From: Chloroflexota bacterium
GTDB taxonomy: Bacteria > Chloroflexota > Anaerolineae > Anaerolineales > Villigracilaceae
DNA: 64,000 nt
Assembly (NCBI GenBank): GCA_016234535.1
Contig: JACRBH010000025.1
Coordinates: forward strand, 25,950 to 89,949
Direction: 5' to 3'
Made by a program: the position numbers and the translations under genes. Shown here piece after piece: positions 8,935 through 18,050 of the stretch. Position 1 is the first letter of the stretch. The number at the start of each line of letters is the position of its first letter. The notes under the pieces were generated by a model. The model did no database searches. It was not told the DNA's origin and saw nothing but the letters and a program-made list of their open reading frames with translations.

Positions 8935-9675
8935 ATGAAATGGATATGGACTCTCACAGCAATTCTGATTCTGCTGACGGGCTGTCAAAACGCCCCGCCA
9001 ACACCCTCTATTACTAAAACCAACTCTGTGACACCCACAGCTTCACCCACGTCAGACTCAAGTCTTTTCCTGACTCAGTACGTATTTCCCACATCCATTG
9101 ATCCGACAAAACGATATATGTTTTACTTGCACGGCAAGATCATTGAAGATCAAGGAATTCCAGCAGTCAGCCCGGATTATGGTGAGTATAAGTATGAGGC
9201 GATTTTAGAGGAACTTGCTGGTTTTGGCTTCACAGTTATCAGCGAGCAAAGGCCAAAGAACGCAGATGGGATGAAATATGCTGAGCGGGTCGCTTGGCAG
9301 GTCACAGAGCTGCTGAACGCAGGAGTCCCAGGCGAAAACATTATGGTCGTTGGCGCATCAAAAGGCGCGTGGATCACTATTGCGATCGCTAATTTTCTCG
9401 CGAACAAAAAACTGAACTTTGTCCTGATGGGAACCTGTGACCCTGAAACCACCCAGCTCTTTATGCAACAAAATACGTTTCTATACGGAAACGTTCTGAC
9501 TATCCGGGACTCTGTGGATGAATTTGCTGGTTCGTGCCAGAAATTGTTTGTTTTCTCCGAGGGGAAGATCGCGCGCCATGAAGAAATTGTGCTCCATATT
9601 GGCACGGGTCACGGCATTCTCTACAGCCCATTGGATGAATGGGTGCTTCCCATTATCCGATGGGCTGACCAATAA
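8935..9675 (+). CDS. Lipoprotein alpha/beta hydrolase
   Basis: 246 residues from ATG 8935. A signal peptide ends in the lipobox LLTGC (Cys17), followed by a Ser/Thr/Pro linker. The hydrolase domain shows an early strand ending YLHGK (oxyanion region), the nucleophile elbow G-A-S142-K-G and a late GTGHG histidine. It resembles secreted esterase/peptidase-type hydrolases; the substrate is not known. It starts 2 nt after the membrane protein and is followed by a 50-nt spacer with a fresh AGGAG site for the next gene. Confidence 0.75.
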   Translation: MKWIWTLTAILILLTGCQNAPPTPSITKTNSVTPTASPTSDSSLFLTQYVFPTSIDPTKRYMFYLHGKIIEDQGIPAVSPDYGEYKYEAILEELAGFGFTVISEQRPKNADGMKYAERVAWQVTELLNAGVPGENIMVVGASKGAWITIAIANFLANKKLNFVLMGTCDPETTQLFMQQNTFLYGNVLTIRDSVDEFAGSCQKLFVFSEGKIARHEEIVLHIGTGHGILYSPLDEWVLPIIRWADQ

Positions 9676-9725
9676 ACAGGTCAACCATAACGAATTCACC
9701 GGTTAAAAATATTAGGAGAATTAAT

Positions 9726-10580
9726 ATGAAGCCGCTTCAACGCTTCGGCATATTCCTGTTCTTCCTCGCCTGCGGACTGTTGGTCTTCCTCGTCTTCAGT
9801 TATTACTTTCCCCTCTTCGAACGATCAGCAGACATCATTGGGCGAATCATCACAGGGATTGTGTTCCTCGCTGCTTCGCTGTTCGCGCGGCACAGTGAAC
9901 GCTTCAACAAATACTGGATGATTCTCTTTGCCTTTTTCACTGCCCTAACCGCCATCAGTGTTGACTTCTATTTCAGTCTCAGCAAATTGATTATTCCCGC
10001 ATTAAATATAGTGTGGGACTCCCCCACTGGCTGGGCAATCGAGAAATTGGAAAGTTCCCTGCTAAGCATCGTTATTGTTCTGACGATTACCCGACTCACA
10101 GGTCAAAGGATAGAGTCGCTTTATATTAGGAGAGGCAGCTTACAGGTAGGCTTGATCGTGGGTTTCATCGCACTTGCTGCGATGATTGCAACCGTCATCC
10201 CAGTCGCGGAGATGTTTTTCAAAGGTGAAAACCTGACATGGGCGCGCATCCTGAATTGGGCGCCGTGGATATTGATCTTCGTGCTGGCGAATGCGTCCAA
10301 TGAAGAACTTCTTTTTCGCGGTTTGTTCATCGGAAAGATGGAACCGTTCTTTGGAAAATTCGCCGCGAACATCCTCACAACTATTCCGTTCGTGTTGATG
10401 CACTCGTTTACAAGTTACTCATTGGATAATTTCGTATTTCTCGCATTACAGCTTCTGCCGCTTTCACTGGCCTGGTGCTGGCTCATGCAAAAATCGAACA
10501 ATATCTGGGGTTCCATCCTGTTTCATGCGGCAATGGATATTCCCATCGTCGCCGGTATCTTTTCAGCCAATTCATTTTAA
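9726..10580 (+). CDS. CPBP-family intramembrane glutamic endopeptidase
   Basis: 284 residues with about eight hydrophobic segments. The CPBP/Abi signature is complete: E193-E194-x-x-x-R198 (SNEELLFRG), H226 in the second motif (FVLMHSF) and a final H in SILFHAAMD. In this family the Glu pair and histidines form the active site of a membrane-embedded protease, as in CAAX-processing or bacteriocin self-immunity relatives. It starts after TTAGGAG and is followed 14 nt later by the Eis-like gene. The substrate is unknown. Confidence 0.85.
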   Translation: MKPLQRFGIFLFFLACGLLVFLVFSYYFPLFERSADIIGRIITGIVFLAASLFARHSERFNKYWMILFAFFTALTAISVDFYFSLSKLIIPALNIVWDSPTGWAIEKLESSLLSIVIVLTITRLTGQRIESLYIRRGSLQVGLIVGFIALAAMIATVIPVAEMFFKGENLTWARILNWAPWILIFVLANASNEELLFRGLFIGKMEPFFGKFAANILTTIPFVLMHSFTSYSLDNFVFLALQLLPLSLAWCWLMQKSNNIWGSILFHAAMDIPIVAGIFSANSF

Positions 10581-10594
10581 GACAAGGAGAAATC

Positions 10595-11779
10595 ATGACA
10601 GACATTTCAATTCGTCCGTTGGATGGTGAAGAGCGTTTGGATGTTCACTACAATCACGGCATGTATGCCTTCCGCGCATCGCCCCCTTTTCAGGATAAAG
10701 AGGAGTGGGCAAAGATTGTGCGGGAGCGTAAAGGAGTCACCTGCCACGCCCTGTTCGAAGATGGATATGCGGTTGCGAGCGCAGCCAGTACTTCCATGAC
10801 TCAAAATGTGCGCGGCAAACTCTTCCCAGCCAGTGGCGTGTGGGGCGTTGCGACTCTGCCTGCTGCGCGCCGCAAAGGGTATTCCAAACAAGTTTTGTCG
10901 AGTCTGCTGTCGGCTGGGAAAGAGGCGGGGGAAATTTTTTCAAACCTGTATCCATTCCGCGAATCATTCTATGAGCGGCTGGGCTATGTCACTCATCCGC
11001 TGCCGATCATTGCGCGATTTTCACCATCAGCATTGGCGCCGCTTCTGGGAAAGGATTTTGTTGGGGAAGTGGAATTGAAGCTCATTGGCGACGCATTTGA
11101 AACCTATCGTGAATATCTGACGAAGATGCGCCTGCATACACATGGCATGGCGTTCTTTGATGTCGGCGACAAGATGGTTGCCCAGCAAAATAAATTGTGG
11201 GTTGCGCTGGCAAAAGTGGACGGCGAAATTGAAGGCTTGATGCTCTACAACCTTCAAGGTGAGGAAGTCACAAAATTCAATTTCTGCGCGTATCGCTTTT
11301 ACTCCAAGACAGGCCGCGGTAGATACCTTTTGCTGGAGTGGATCGCACGTCACATCGATCAGGCTGATCGCGTGGAAATCTGGCTTCCGCCTTATGAACA
11401 TCCCGAGACATGGCTGGCTGATATTCAAGTAAAAACCGAGTCGCAGGTCCGCGCGCCGATGAGCCGCGTATTGGATGTGGCAAATATCGGCGGTGTGGAA
11501 GTTGGCGATGGGAATTTCTCCGCGCACGTCAGTGATCCCATTTGCCCATTCAATGATGGCAAGTGGAAATTTGAATCGGTGGATGGCAGGCTGCAAGTTT
11601 CAAAGGCAGAGGATTCTGATTGCGAACTGACCATTCAAGGATTAACTGCATTGATCTTTGGAACGCACGATCCGCAGGATTTTCCTTTGCGTGGTTGGGG
11701 TAATCCAATACCAGAGATTCAAACTGTTATGCGCGGGATGTTCCCGAAGCTATGTCCATTCCTGCATGAAAATTTTTAG
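10595..11779 (+). CDS. Eis-like GNAT N-acetyltransferase with a C-terminal sterol-carrier-like domain
   Basis: 394 residues from ATG 10595, with AAGGAG 5 nt upstream. The N-terminal GNAT domain has the acetyl-CoA loop GVWGVATLPAARRKGYSKQVL. It is followed by FRESFYERLGY, a second GNAT-like domain and an SCP2-like C-terminal domain, ending in the typical free C-terminal Phe (LHENF). In Eis family members the C-terminal carboxylate serves the active site. Such proteins acetylate lysines or aminoglycosides; the substrate here is not predictable. Confidence 0.85.
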   Translation: MTDISIRPLDGEERLDVHYNHGMYAFRASPPFQDKEEWAKIVRERKGVTCHALFEDGYAVASAASTSMTQNVRGKLFPASGVWGVATLPAARRKGYSKQVLSSLLSAGKEAGEIFSNLYPFRESFYERLGYVTHPLPIIARFSPSALAPLLGKDFVGEVELKLIGDAFETYREYLTKMRLHTHGMAFFDVGDKMVAQQNKLWVALAKVDGEIEGLMLYNLQGEEVTKFNFCAYRFYSKTGRGRYLLLEWIARHIDQADRVEIWLPPYEHPETWLADIQVKTESQVRAPMSRVLDVANIGGVEVGDGNFSAHVSDPICPFNDGKWKFESVDGRLQVSKAEDSDCELTIQGLTALIFGTHDPQDFPLRGWGNPIPEIQTVMRGMFPKLCPFLHENF

Positions 11780-11818
11780 AATCATGCGCAGGTTTTTCGA
11801 ATTGCACATGGAGGAACA

Positions 11819-12778
11819 ATGAACATCCGTACTACTACCCCAGACGATTATCAGGAAATTATTGATGTTCATAATAGCCTGCGCATCGTCTGGCCGGAAC
11901 GCCCTCGAACCCCGCAGGCATGGGCTGAAGTAGACCGGCACCGCAGTTCCAAATGCAGGTATCAGAGATGGGTTGCTGTTGAAAACGGTCATGTGGTTGG
12001 TTTCGCGTCTTACGATCAATGCCCCTGGAGCTACCCTCCGCAGAGTTTTTATGTTAATGTCGAAGTTTCCCCGGCGTATCAATACAACGGCATTGGTTCA
12101 GCGTTATACGACCAGGTAATGGTGGGATTGCAAACGTTCAATCCGCCTGCTTTGCGTGCAGATGCTTTTGCAAACCTGCCGCAGGGTTTCTCCTTTCTAC
12201 GGAAACGCGGTTTTTATGAAGCCTTTCGTGAAACGCCTGTCCAGTTGGATGTCAATGCTTTTGACCCGAGCCCTTATGCGGGTCTGGAACCAAAATTAAA
12301 AGCCGAGGGGATGCTTATCAGAACCTTGCGCGAACTGGAGTCTGATCCAGACCGCGACCGGAAGGTCTACGACTTGTATTGGGAGGCCAACGAGGATGTC
12401 CCGCACGAAGGCGACTCGTCCGAGAAACCTGTTTTCGATGAGTGGCTGGCATGGGGATTAAATGACCCATCCATTCTGCATGACGCATATTTCATCGCCT
12501 TACGCGGAGATGAGTATATCGGTTTGCGCGAAATGGCAAAATACCCGGATAGTGACATGTTGCTGGGCAGCCTGCTCGGTGTCCGCCGGGAATATCGCAA
12601 CCGTGGGATTGGTCTCGCCATGCAGTTGCGCGGCATCTCCTACGCCAGAAAAAATGGTTATCCAGTATTGAAGACTTGTACTGCCATCCAGAACCGCCCC
12701 ATGCAGGCGCTTTTCAATAAGCTGGGCTATGTCCGCGACCCAGAGTGGCAGCAATGCCAAAAAGATATTAAGTCATGA
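11819..12778 (+). CDS. GNAT-family N-acetyltransferase, double-domain
   Basis: 319 residues from ATG 11819, with TGGAGG 5 nt upstream. The two GNAT domains are clear. The first has VEVSPAYQYNGIGSALYDQVM and the second has VRREYRNRGIGLAMQLRGISYARKNGYPVLKT with ALFNKLGY at the end, both carrying the acetyl-CoA loop. It is the fifth acetyltransferase in this 7.5-kb stretch. The substrate is unknown. Confidence 0.87.
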   Translation: MNIRTTTPDDYQEIIDVHNSLRIVWPERPRTPQAWAEVDRHRSSKCRYQRWVAVENGHVVGFASYDQCPWSYPPQSFYVNVEVSPAYQYNGIGSALYDQVMVGLQTFNPPALRADAFANLPQGFSFLRKRGFYEAFRETPVQLDVNAFDPSPYAGLEPKLKAEGMLIRTLRELESDPDRDRKVYDLYWEANEDVPHEGDSSEKPVFDEWLAWGLNDPSILHDAYFIALRGDEYIGLREMAKYPDSDMLLGSLLGVRREYRNRGIGLAMQLRGISYARKNGYPVLKTCTAIQNRPMQALFNKLGYVRDPEWQQCQKDIKS

Positions 12779-12794
12779 ACCTGCGAAAAAGCAT

Positions 12795-13166
12795 ATGACC
12801 AAGAAACTGATCATCACGCTCATCGCCCTATTTGTTGGCGCACTTCACTTCATCACAGGTGAAAATTATCAGGGACCGTTCCCAATTTTTGTTAATGGTT
12901 ACTTGATAGATATTCTATTGCCGATGACGTTGTGTTTGTTGATGAGCCTTTTCCAAAATAAATTGTTTCACTCTTCCATTTTTCGTGCCTGCGCGGTGTT
13001 TGGTTTTGGCTGTGTTGTGGAAGCATCCCAATATTTTGACTATCCTATCTTTGGCAGCACTTTCGATCCGCTTGACATTCTCGCATACGCAAGCGGCGTG
13101 TTGCTTGGAATATTGCTTGATCTGGTTTTGCTTCCTCGGTTAATTCCGCTTTGGCTGGAGCAATAA
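12795..13166 (+). CDS. VanZ/DUF2809-like small membrane protein
   Basis: 123 residues from ATG 12795 (an earlier in-frame ATG at 12729 overlaps the previous gene). Four transmembrane helices are visible. The segment FGCVVEASQYF-x-x-x-x-FGSTFDPLDILAYASGVLLG carries the family's Glu and the F-D-P-x-D-I-x-A-Y/N-x-x-G signature. The function of the family is uncertain; VanZ members affect lipoglycopeptide resistance. It is the last gene before the second LuxR regulator. Confidence 0.7.
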   Translation: MTKKLIITLIALFVGALHFITGENYQGPFPIFVNGYLIDILLPMTLCLLMSLFQNKLFHSSIFRACAVFGFGCVVEASQYFDYPIFGSTFDPLDILAYASGVLLGILLDLVLLPRLIPLWLEQ

Positions 13167-13318
13167 AAAACTCTCACGACTCTTTGATTTAGGACATTCA
13201 TCATCAATGGCTTCTCGTTTGCCCGTCCGAATCCATGCTTTGATCTGTCTTGCGTTGGCATGACAACTCTGGCGATTTCGCTTATCTGGGGAGTTGCCAA
13301 ATTTTGAGATGTTAGTCT

Positions 13319-13331
13319 TATAATGGCTCCA
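13319..13331 (+). promoter_or_regulatory. -10 box of the second LuxR gene; mRNA likely leaderless
   Basis: A perfect TATAAT (13319-13324) ends 6 nt before the ATG at 13331, placing the transcription start at or next to the start codon. A candidate -35 TTGCCA lies about 19 nt upstream. There is no ribosome site, consistent with a leaderless transcript. Confidence 0.6.
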
Positions 13332-16084
13332 TGCCCGCACCAATTTTAGCCACCAAACTTTATGTCCCCCCACCTCGGGCTAAAATTGTCCTCCGTCCCC
13401 GCCTGATCGAACGGATGAACGAGGGTCTCTCTTCATGTCGTAAACTTACTCTCATTTCTGCCTCCGCCGGCTTTGGGAAAACCACGTTGGTCAGCGAATG
13501 GATAGCAAGTTGCGGACAACTGGTCGCTTGGCTGTCGCTGGATGAAGGAGACAACGATCCCACACGCTTTCTGACTTATCTAGTCAGTGCTTTGCAGACA
13601 ATCGCGCCAAATGTTGGAGCAGGGGTATTGGGCGTGCTCGAATCTCCTCAGCCACCACCAACCGAATCGATTCTGACAGCCTTGCTCAATGAAATTACCA
13701 CCATCCCGCACAATTTCATCCTCATCCTTGACGACTATCACATTATTGATTCCAAACCAGTAGACAACGCACTCGCCTTTCTGATTGAGCATCTGCCGCC
13801 ACAGATGTACCTGGTCGTCACCACCCGTGAAGATCCACAACTTCCCCTTGCCCGCCTGCGCGCCCGCGGCCAACTGACTGAACTGCGTGCTGCTGATTTG
13901 CGTTTTACCCCATCCGAAGCTGCTGAATTTCTTAACCAGGTGATGAGCCTGCAACTCTCCGCAGAAGATATCGCCGCACTGGAAGCCCGCACCGAAGGCT
14001 GGATCACCGGTCTGCAACTAGCCGCCCTGGCTTTGCAAGGGTCACTTTCCATGCAGGGACGCCCGGACACTTCCCGCTTCATCCAATCCTTCACTGGCAG
14101 CCACCGTTTTGTGCTGGACTACCTTGTCGAAGAAGTGCTGCAGCGACAGCCGGAACACATCCGCAGTTTTTTGTTACAAACCTCCATTCTCGACAGGTTA
14201 AGTGGTCCTCTCTGCGATGCTGTCACTGGACAGGCAGGCAGCTCGGGCATACTGGAAACCCTGGAGCGGGGCAACCTGTTCATTATTCCGCTCGATGACC
14301 AGCGCCAGTGGTACCGTTATCACCATCTTTTCGCAGAGGTTCTCCTCGCGCACGCGCTGGAGGAACAGCCCGGTCAAATCCCGCTCTTGCACGAGCGGGC
14401 AAGTGTCTGGTATGAACAAAACAACTTGCCAGCCGAGGCAATCCGCCATGCGCTGACCGCTAGGGATTTCGAGCACGCCGCAGGGCTGATTGAAAAGACA
14501 TACCCGGCAATGGACGCCAGTTTCCAGTACGCCGCCTGGCTGGGCTGGGCAAGAAAACTGCCGGACGAAGTAGTGCGTGCCCGGCCGGTGCTGAGCGTTG
14601 ACTATGCCAGGGCGTTATCGGATAGCGGCGAATTTGATGCTAGCATGTCCTGGCTGCAGGAAGCTGAACAACGGCTGGAAAGCTCAGCAGAGGGGATGGT
14701 CGTGGCGGACGAAGCGCAGTTTCGCAGCCTGCCGGCCATGATTGCCCTGGCTCATTCCTACCATACCCAGGTTCAAGGTGATATCGAAGGTACGGTGAAG
14801 TACGCCGAGCTGGCGCTTGAACTCAGCCCTGAAGAAGACCATTACCTTCACATTCACGCTATGGCAGTCGTAACTGTGGGAATGGCTTACTGGTCGCGCG
14901 GCGATCTGGATGGTGCCCAAAGGGCATTATCTGTTTGGATAAACTATTGTCAGAAGGTGGGCAACATCTTTTTTGCCCTCGCCACCGGCGGCTACCTGGC
15001 AGAAATCATCGCTGCCCAGGGGTGCCTGCGCGAAGCAGAAAGAACCTACAAGCAGGCCATTCAGCTTGCCTCAACGCATGACCAGGTACGCCACGTAACT
15101 GCCAATTTATATTTGGGGTTGGGTCTGCTGTATCACGAGCAGGGCGATCAGCAATCCGCCGCCCAGTACCTGCACAAAAGCGGGGAATTGGGTGAGCAGG
15201 CTTTAATTGATTGGCCCTACCGCTGGCGATTAGCCCAAGCCCGATTGAAAGAGGCTGAGGGAGACCTGAAGACTGCGCTTGACCTTTTGGATGAGGCTAG
15301 GCGTTTGTATGTCAGGAGTACCGTGCCAGATTTCCATCCCATTGATGCATTGAAAGCGAGGGTGTATCTCCGGCAGGGTCGGTTGAGCGAAGCCCTGGCT
15401 TGGGCGCGTGAGCGCAGCCTGTCTGTGGATGACGATCTCAGCTACCTGGATGAGTTTGTCCATGTCACGCTTGCCCGGATACTCATCGCCCCGCATCAAA
15501 ACGACCTGCTAGCTGGTTCCATTCATCAGGCATTCGCTTTGCTGGAGCGCCTCCTGCAAGCGGCAGAAGCAGGCCGAAGGATGGGTAGCGTGATCGAAAT
15601 CCTGGTGGTGCAAGCACTCGCATTCCAGGCAAAGGGTAATGGCTCCCAGGCTCTCGCGTTACTGGAGCGTGCTTTGGCACTGGCCGAACCGGAGGGTTAT
15701 GTCCGCATCTTTGTGGATGAGGGCGAAGCGATGCGATTGTTGATTGCTGATTTTCGATTGAAAATTAATAAACTATCACCCCAAGATGCTCATCCGCTAT
15801 GCGGGTATGTGGAGCGACTCCTGGCGGCTTTTCCACAGCCACGCGAAGCCAATCCAAAATCTGAAATCCAAAATCTGAAATCCGAAATCATTGAGCCATT
15901 GAGCGAGCGTGAACTGGAAGTGCTTCGGCTACTCCGAACCGAATTGAACGGCCCGGAGATTGCCAGCAAACTGATCGTGTCCCTGAACACCTTGCGCACC
16001 CACACCAAAAACATTTTCAATAAGCTTGGGGTAAATAATCGACGGGCGGCTGTCCGTCGCGCAGAAGAGCTTAATTTATTCTAA
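13331..16084 (+). CDS. MalT-like LuxR-family transcriptional regulator, complete
   Basis: 917 residues, the usual length for the family. Walker A is at residues 43-52 (SASAGFGKTT) and Walker B near 131-137 (ILILDDYH), then a sensor/arm domain and TPR-like repeats from about 400 to 780. A LuxR/GerE helix-turn-helix fills the last 65 residues (EPLSERELEVLRLLRTELNGPEIASKL). The protein is probably an ATP-dependent activator responding to a small ligand. Residues 841-853 (NPKSEIQNLKSEI) come from an in-frame nucleotide repeat between the TPR and DNA-binding domains. It starts at the predicted transcription start. Its paralogue opens this window. Confidence 0.95.
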   Translation: MPAPILATKLYVPPPRAKIVLRPRLIERMNEGLSSCRKLTLISASAGFGKTTLVSEWIASCGQLVAWLSLDEGDNDPTRFLTYLVSALQTIAPNVGAGVLGVLESPQPPPTESILTALLNEITTIPHNFILILDDYHIIDSKPVDNALAFLIEHLPPQMYLVVTTREDPQLPLARLRARGQLTELRAADLRFTPSEAAEFLNQVMSLQLSAEDIAALEARTEGWITGLQLAALALQGSLSMQGRPDTSRFIQSFTGSHRFVLDYLVEEVLQRQPEHIRSFLLQTSILDRLSGPLCDAVTGQAGSSGILETLERGNLFIIPLDDQRQWYRYHHLFAEVLLAHALEEQPGQIPLLHERASVWYEQNNLPAEAIRHALTARDFEHAAGLIEKTYPAMDASFQYAAWLGWARKLPDEVVRARPVLSVDYARALSDSGEFDASMSWLQEAEQRLESSAEGMVVADEAQFRSLPAMIALAHSYHTQVQGDIEGTVKYAELALELSPEEDHYLHIHAMAVVTVGMAYWSRGDLDGAQRALSVWINYCQKVGNIFFALATGGYLAEIIAAQGCLREAERTYKQAIQLASTHDQVRHVTANLYLGLGLLYHEQGDQQSAAQYLHKSGELGEQALIDWPYRWRLAQARLKEAEGDLKTALDLLDEARRLYVRSTVPDFHPIDALKARVYLRQGRLSEALAWARERSLSVDDDLSYLDEFVHVTLARILIAPHQNDLLAGSIHQAFALLERLLQAAEAGRRMGSVIEILVVQALAFQAKGNGSQALALLERALALAEPEGYVRIFVDEGEAMRLLIADFRLKINKLSPQDAHPLCGYVERLLAAFPQPREANPKSEIQNLKSEIIEPLSERELEVLRLLRTELNGPEIASKLIVSLNTLRTHTKNIFNKLGVNNRRAAVRRAEELNLF
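15851..15890 (+). repeat. Direct repeat inside the LuxR coding sequence
   Basis: Two copies of AATCCAAAATCTGA in tandem plus a partial third (AATCCGAAAT), read in frame as NPKSEIQNLKSEI. It sits in the linker before the DNA-binding domain and looks like a small repeat that entered the gene without breaking it. Confidence 0.7.
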
Positions 16085-16105
16085 AAAACAGAATTGAACA
16101 AACCC

Positions 16106-16149
16106 AGCCCTGACAGGAGTCCAAATCACCTGTCAGGGCTTTTTATTTT
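16106..16149 (+). terminator. Rho-independent terminator after the second LuxR gene
   Basis: A 12-bp perfect stem AGCCCTGACAGG / CCTGTCAGGGCT with an 11-nt loop, followed by TTTTATTTT. Confidence 0.92.
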
Positions 16150-16379
16150 CCTCACAAGTTCCAGATAATACAGAGTACTGCGTAAATATCTAAACCAGAA
16201 GCACCGATTTTGCCCTGCTTTTGTCGAAATCCAGTTTAGAGATTTATGCAATGAGCAGTAAATCACAACCTCAATCACCACATGATGTGATGACGTCTCA
16301 CCACGTTCCCTTGTATCCTTGGGTCGAAGCAAAGAACGAAGCCAGCGCTTTTGAAATCCATCTGGTCAAGAGGCACAGA

Positions 16380-17060
16380 ATGAGTGAAACACCTACACCA
16401 ATAAAAGCCCATCCCGAGCCTGAACTTTACGAAATCCGCGTCAGGGGACACCTGGATGTGCGCTGGGCTAACCAGTTTGAAGGCCTGACCATCACGCTGG
16501 AAGAGAACGGCGACACGCTTTTAACTGGTCCGGTAATTGATCAAGCCGCGTTGCATGGCTTGCTCAAAAAAGTACGTGATTTAGGAATGCCATTGGTCTC
16601 AGTCAATCAGGTTCAGTTCGATGAAACGAATCAAGATCATTCAAAACAAGGAGAAACAAAAATGAATTCAATTAAAAAGATAGATACGAAAGTTTTGCTC
16701 TCGACCCTATGGATCGTGGTCATGATCAATATGCTGAAAGCGGACATACTTTCGCTGTTCATCCCTGGCGTGACAGATGAATTGGCGAAATTCTCCGCGA
16801 GCGCCGGCGCATCCATTCCCCAATTGATGTTGATCGGTGCGGTGATGGGAAATCTCGCCATTGCCATGATCATTCTGTCCCGCGTGTTGAAGTACGGAAT
16901 CAATCGCTGGGTCAATATCATTGTGGGCATCTTCACCATTGCCTATATCTGGGGCGGCGCGGCGTCATATCCCCACTACATTTTCATCGCCACGGTCGAG
17001 ACCCTCTGCCTGCTGCTGATCATCGGGTTTGCATGGACCTGGCGCAACGTCGAAGCCTGA
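16380..17060 (+). CDS. Fusion of a small conserved domain with a DUF6326-like membrane protein, or two in-frame genes
   Basis: The open frame runs to 17060 from possible starts at 16221, 16380 and 16662. ATG 16380 gives 226 residues and matches the start of the related 79-residue protein at 2395. Residues 15-80 are that domain (YEIRVRGHLDVRWANQFEG ... VIDQAALHGLLKKVRDLGM). From ATG 16662 (AAGGAG 8 nt upstream) a separate four-helix membrane protein begins (MNSIKKIDTKVLLSTLWIVVMINMLKADIL), like the protein at 18051. No stop codon separates the two parts. The strong internal ribosome site suggests the membrane domain is also made on its own. Function unknown. Confidence 0.65.
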   Translation: MSETPTPIKAHPEPELYEIRVRGHLDVRWANQFEGLTITLEENGDTLLTGPVIDQAALHGLLKKVRDLGMPLVSVNQVQFDETNQDHSKQGETKMNSIKKIDTKVLLSTLWIVVMINMLKADILSLFIPGVTDELAKFSASAGASIPQLMLIGAVMGNLAIAMIILSRVLKYGINRWVNIIVGIFTIAYIWGGAASYPHYIFIATVETLCLLLIIGFAWTWRNVEA

Positions 17061-17082
17061 TAAAACGAATAGGAGAAAACTC

Positions 17083-18039
17083 ATGAAAGCGATTGTTCAG
17101 AACGATTACGGTTCACCCGATGTTCTCAAACTGGCCGAGGTCGCCCAGCCAGCGATGAAAGACGATCAGGTATTGGTTCGCGTCAAGGCTGTTTCCATCA
17201 ATGCCGGGGATGTGTTTGCCATGCGGGGCAATCCATGGCCGATCCGCTTTATAGCCGGGTTTCCCAAGCCCAAAAACTATATTATCGGCTGTGACATGGC
17301 TGGGGTGGTCGAGGCGGCCGGTTCCAGTGTGACGCAGTTCCGTCCCGGTGACGAGGTGTATGCCGCCTGCAGCGGCGCGCTTGCCGAATATGTGAGCGTG
17401 GCTGAGGATAAACTGGCGCTCAAACCTGCCAATCTCACCTTCGAGCAAGCCGCAGCCATCCCGACCGGTGCGATCACCGCCCTGAAAGGCTTGCGCGAGG
17501 TCGGCAAGTTACAACGGGGTCAAAAGGTGTTGATCAACGGGGCTTCGGGAGGGGTGGGTACATTTGCCGTGCAAATCGCCAAAGCGCTCGGAGCCGAAGT
17601 GACCGGCGTATGCAGCGCTCGTAATATGGATATGGTGCGTTCCCTTGGCGCGGATGATGTCGTGGATTACACCCGAAAGGACTTCACCCAAAATGGGCGG
17701 CGCTACGACCTCATCCTGGACAATGTTGCCAGCCATTCATTTTCAGGCCTGATGCGAGTTCTCACCCCGCAGGGACTGATCGTTCCCAACAGCGGTCACA
17801 GCGGCATGGGATACGTGTTCAAGGCGTTTTTGCTCTCGCCGTTCCTGCGCCAACTGGGGAGCATGTATTTCGCTCTGCCGAATGGCAAAGACCTGACGCA
17901 ATTAAAGGAATGGATCGAAACTGGGCAGGTCAAGCCCGTTATTGAACGAACCTACCCGCTGCGCGAGACCCCCGAGGCATTCCGCTACCTGGACAAAGAG
18001 CACGCCCGCGGCAAAGTGGTCATCACGGTGACAGAATGA
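17083..18039 (+). CDS. Zinc-independent MDR oxidoreductase (quinone-oxidoreductase-like)
   Basis: 318 residues from ATG 17083 (AGGAG upstream). An N-terminal GroES-like domain (VLVRVKAVSINAGDVFAMRG, then GCDMAGVVEAAG) is followed by a Rossmann domain with an A-x-x-G-x-x-G-type loop (INGASGGVGTFAVQIAKALGAEVTGVCS) for NAD(P)H. The zinc-ligand residues of alcohol dehydrogenases are absent, placing it with quinone/enone reductases. It ends overlapping the next gene's upstream region and is paralogous to 21897-22874. Confidence 0.9.
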   Translation: MKAIVQNDYGSPDVLKLAEVAQPAMKDDQVLVRVKAVSINAGDVFAMRGNPWPIRFIAGFPKPKNYIIGCDMAGVVEAAGSSVTQFRPGDEVYAACSGALAEYVSVAEDKLALKPANLTFEQAAAIPTGAITALKGLREVGKLQRGQKVLINGASGGVGTFAVQIAKALGAEVTGVCSARNMDMVRSLGADDVVDYTRKDFTQNGRRYDLILDNVASHSFSGLMRVLTPQGLIVPNSGHSGMGYVFKAFLLSPFLRQLGSMYFALPNGKDLTQLKEWIETGQVKPVIERTYPLRETPEAFRYLDKEHARGKVVITVTE

Positions 18040-18050
18040 AGGAGAGAACA

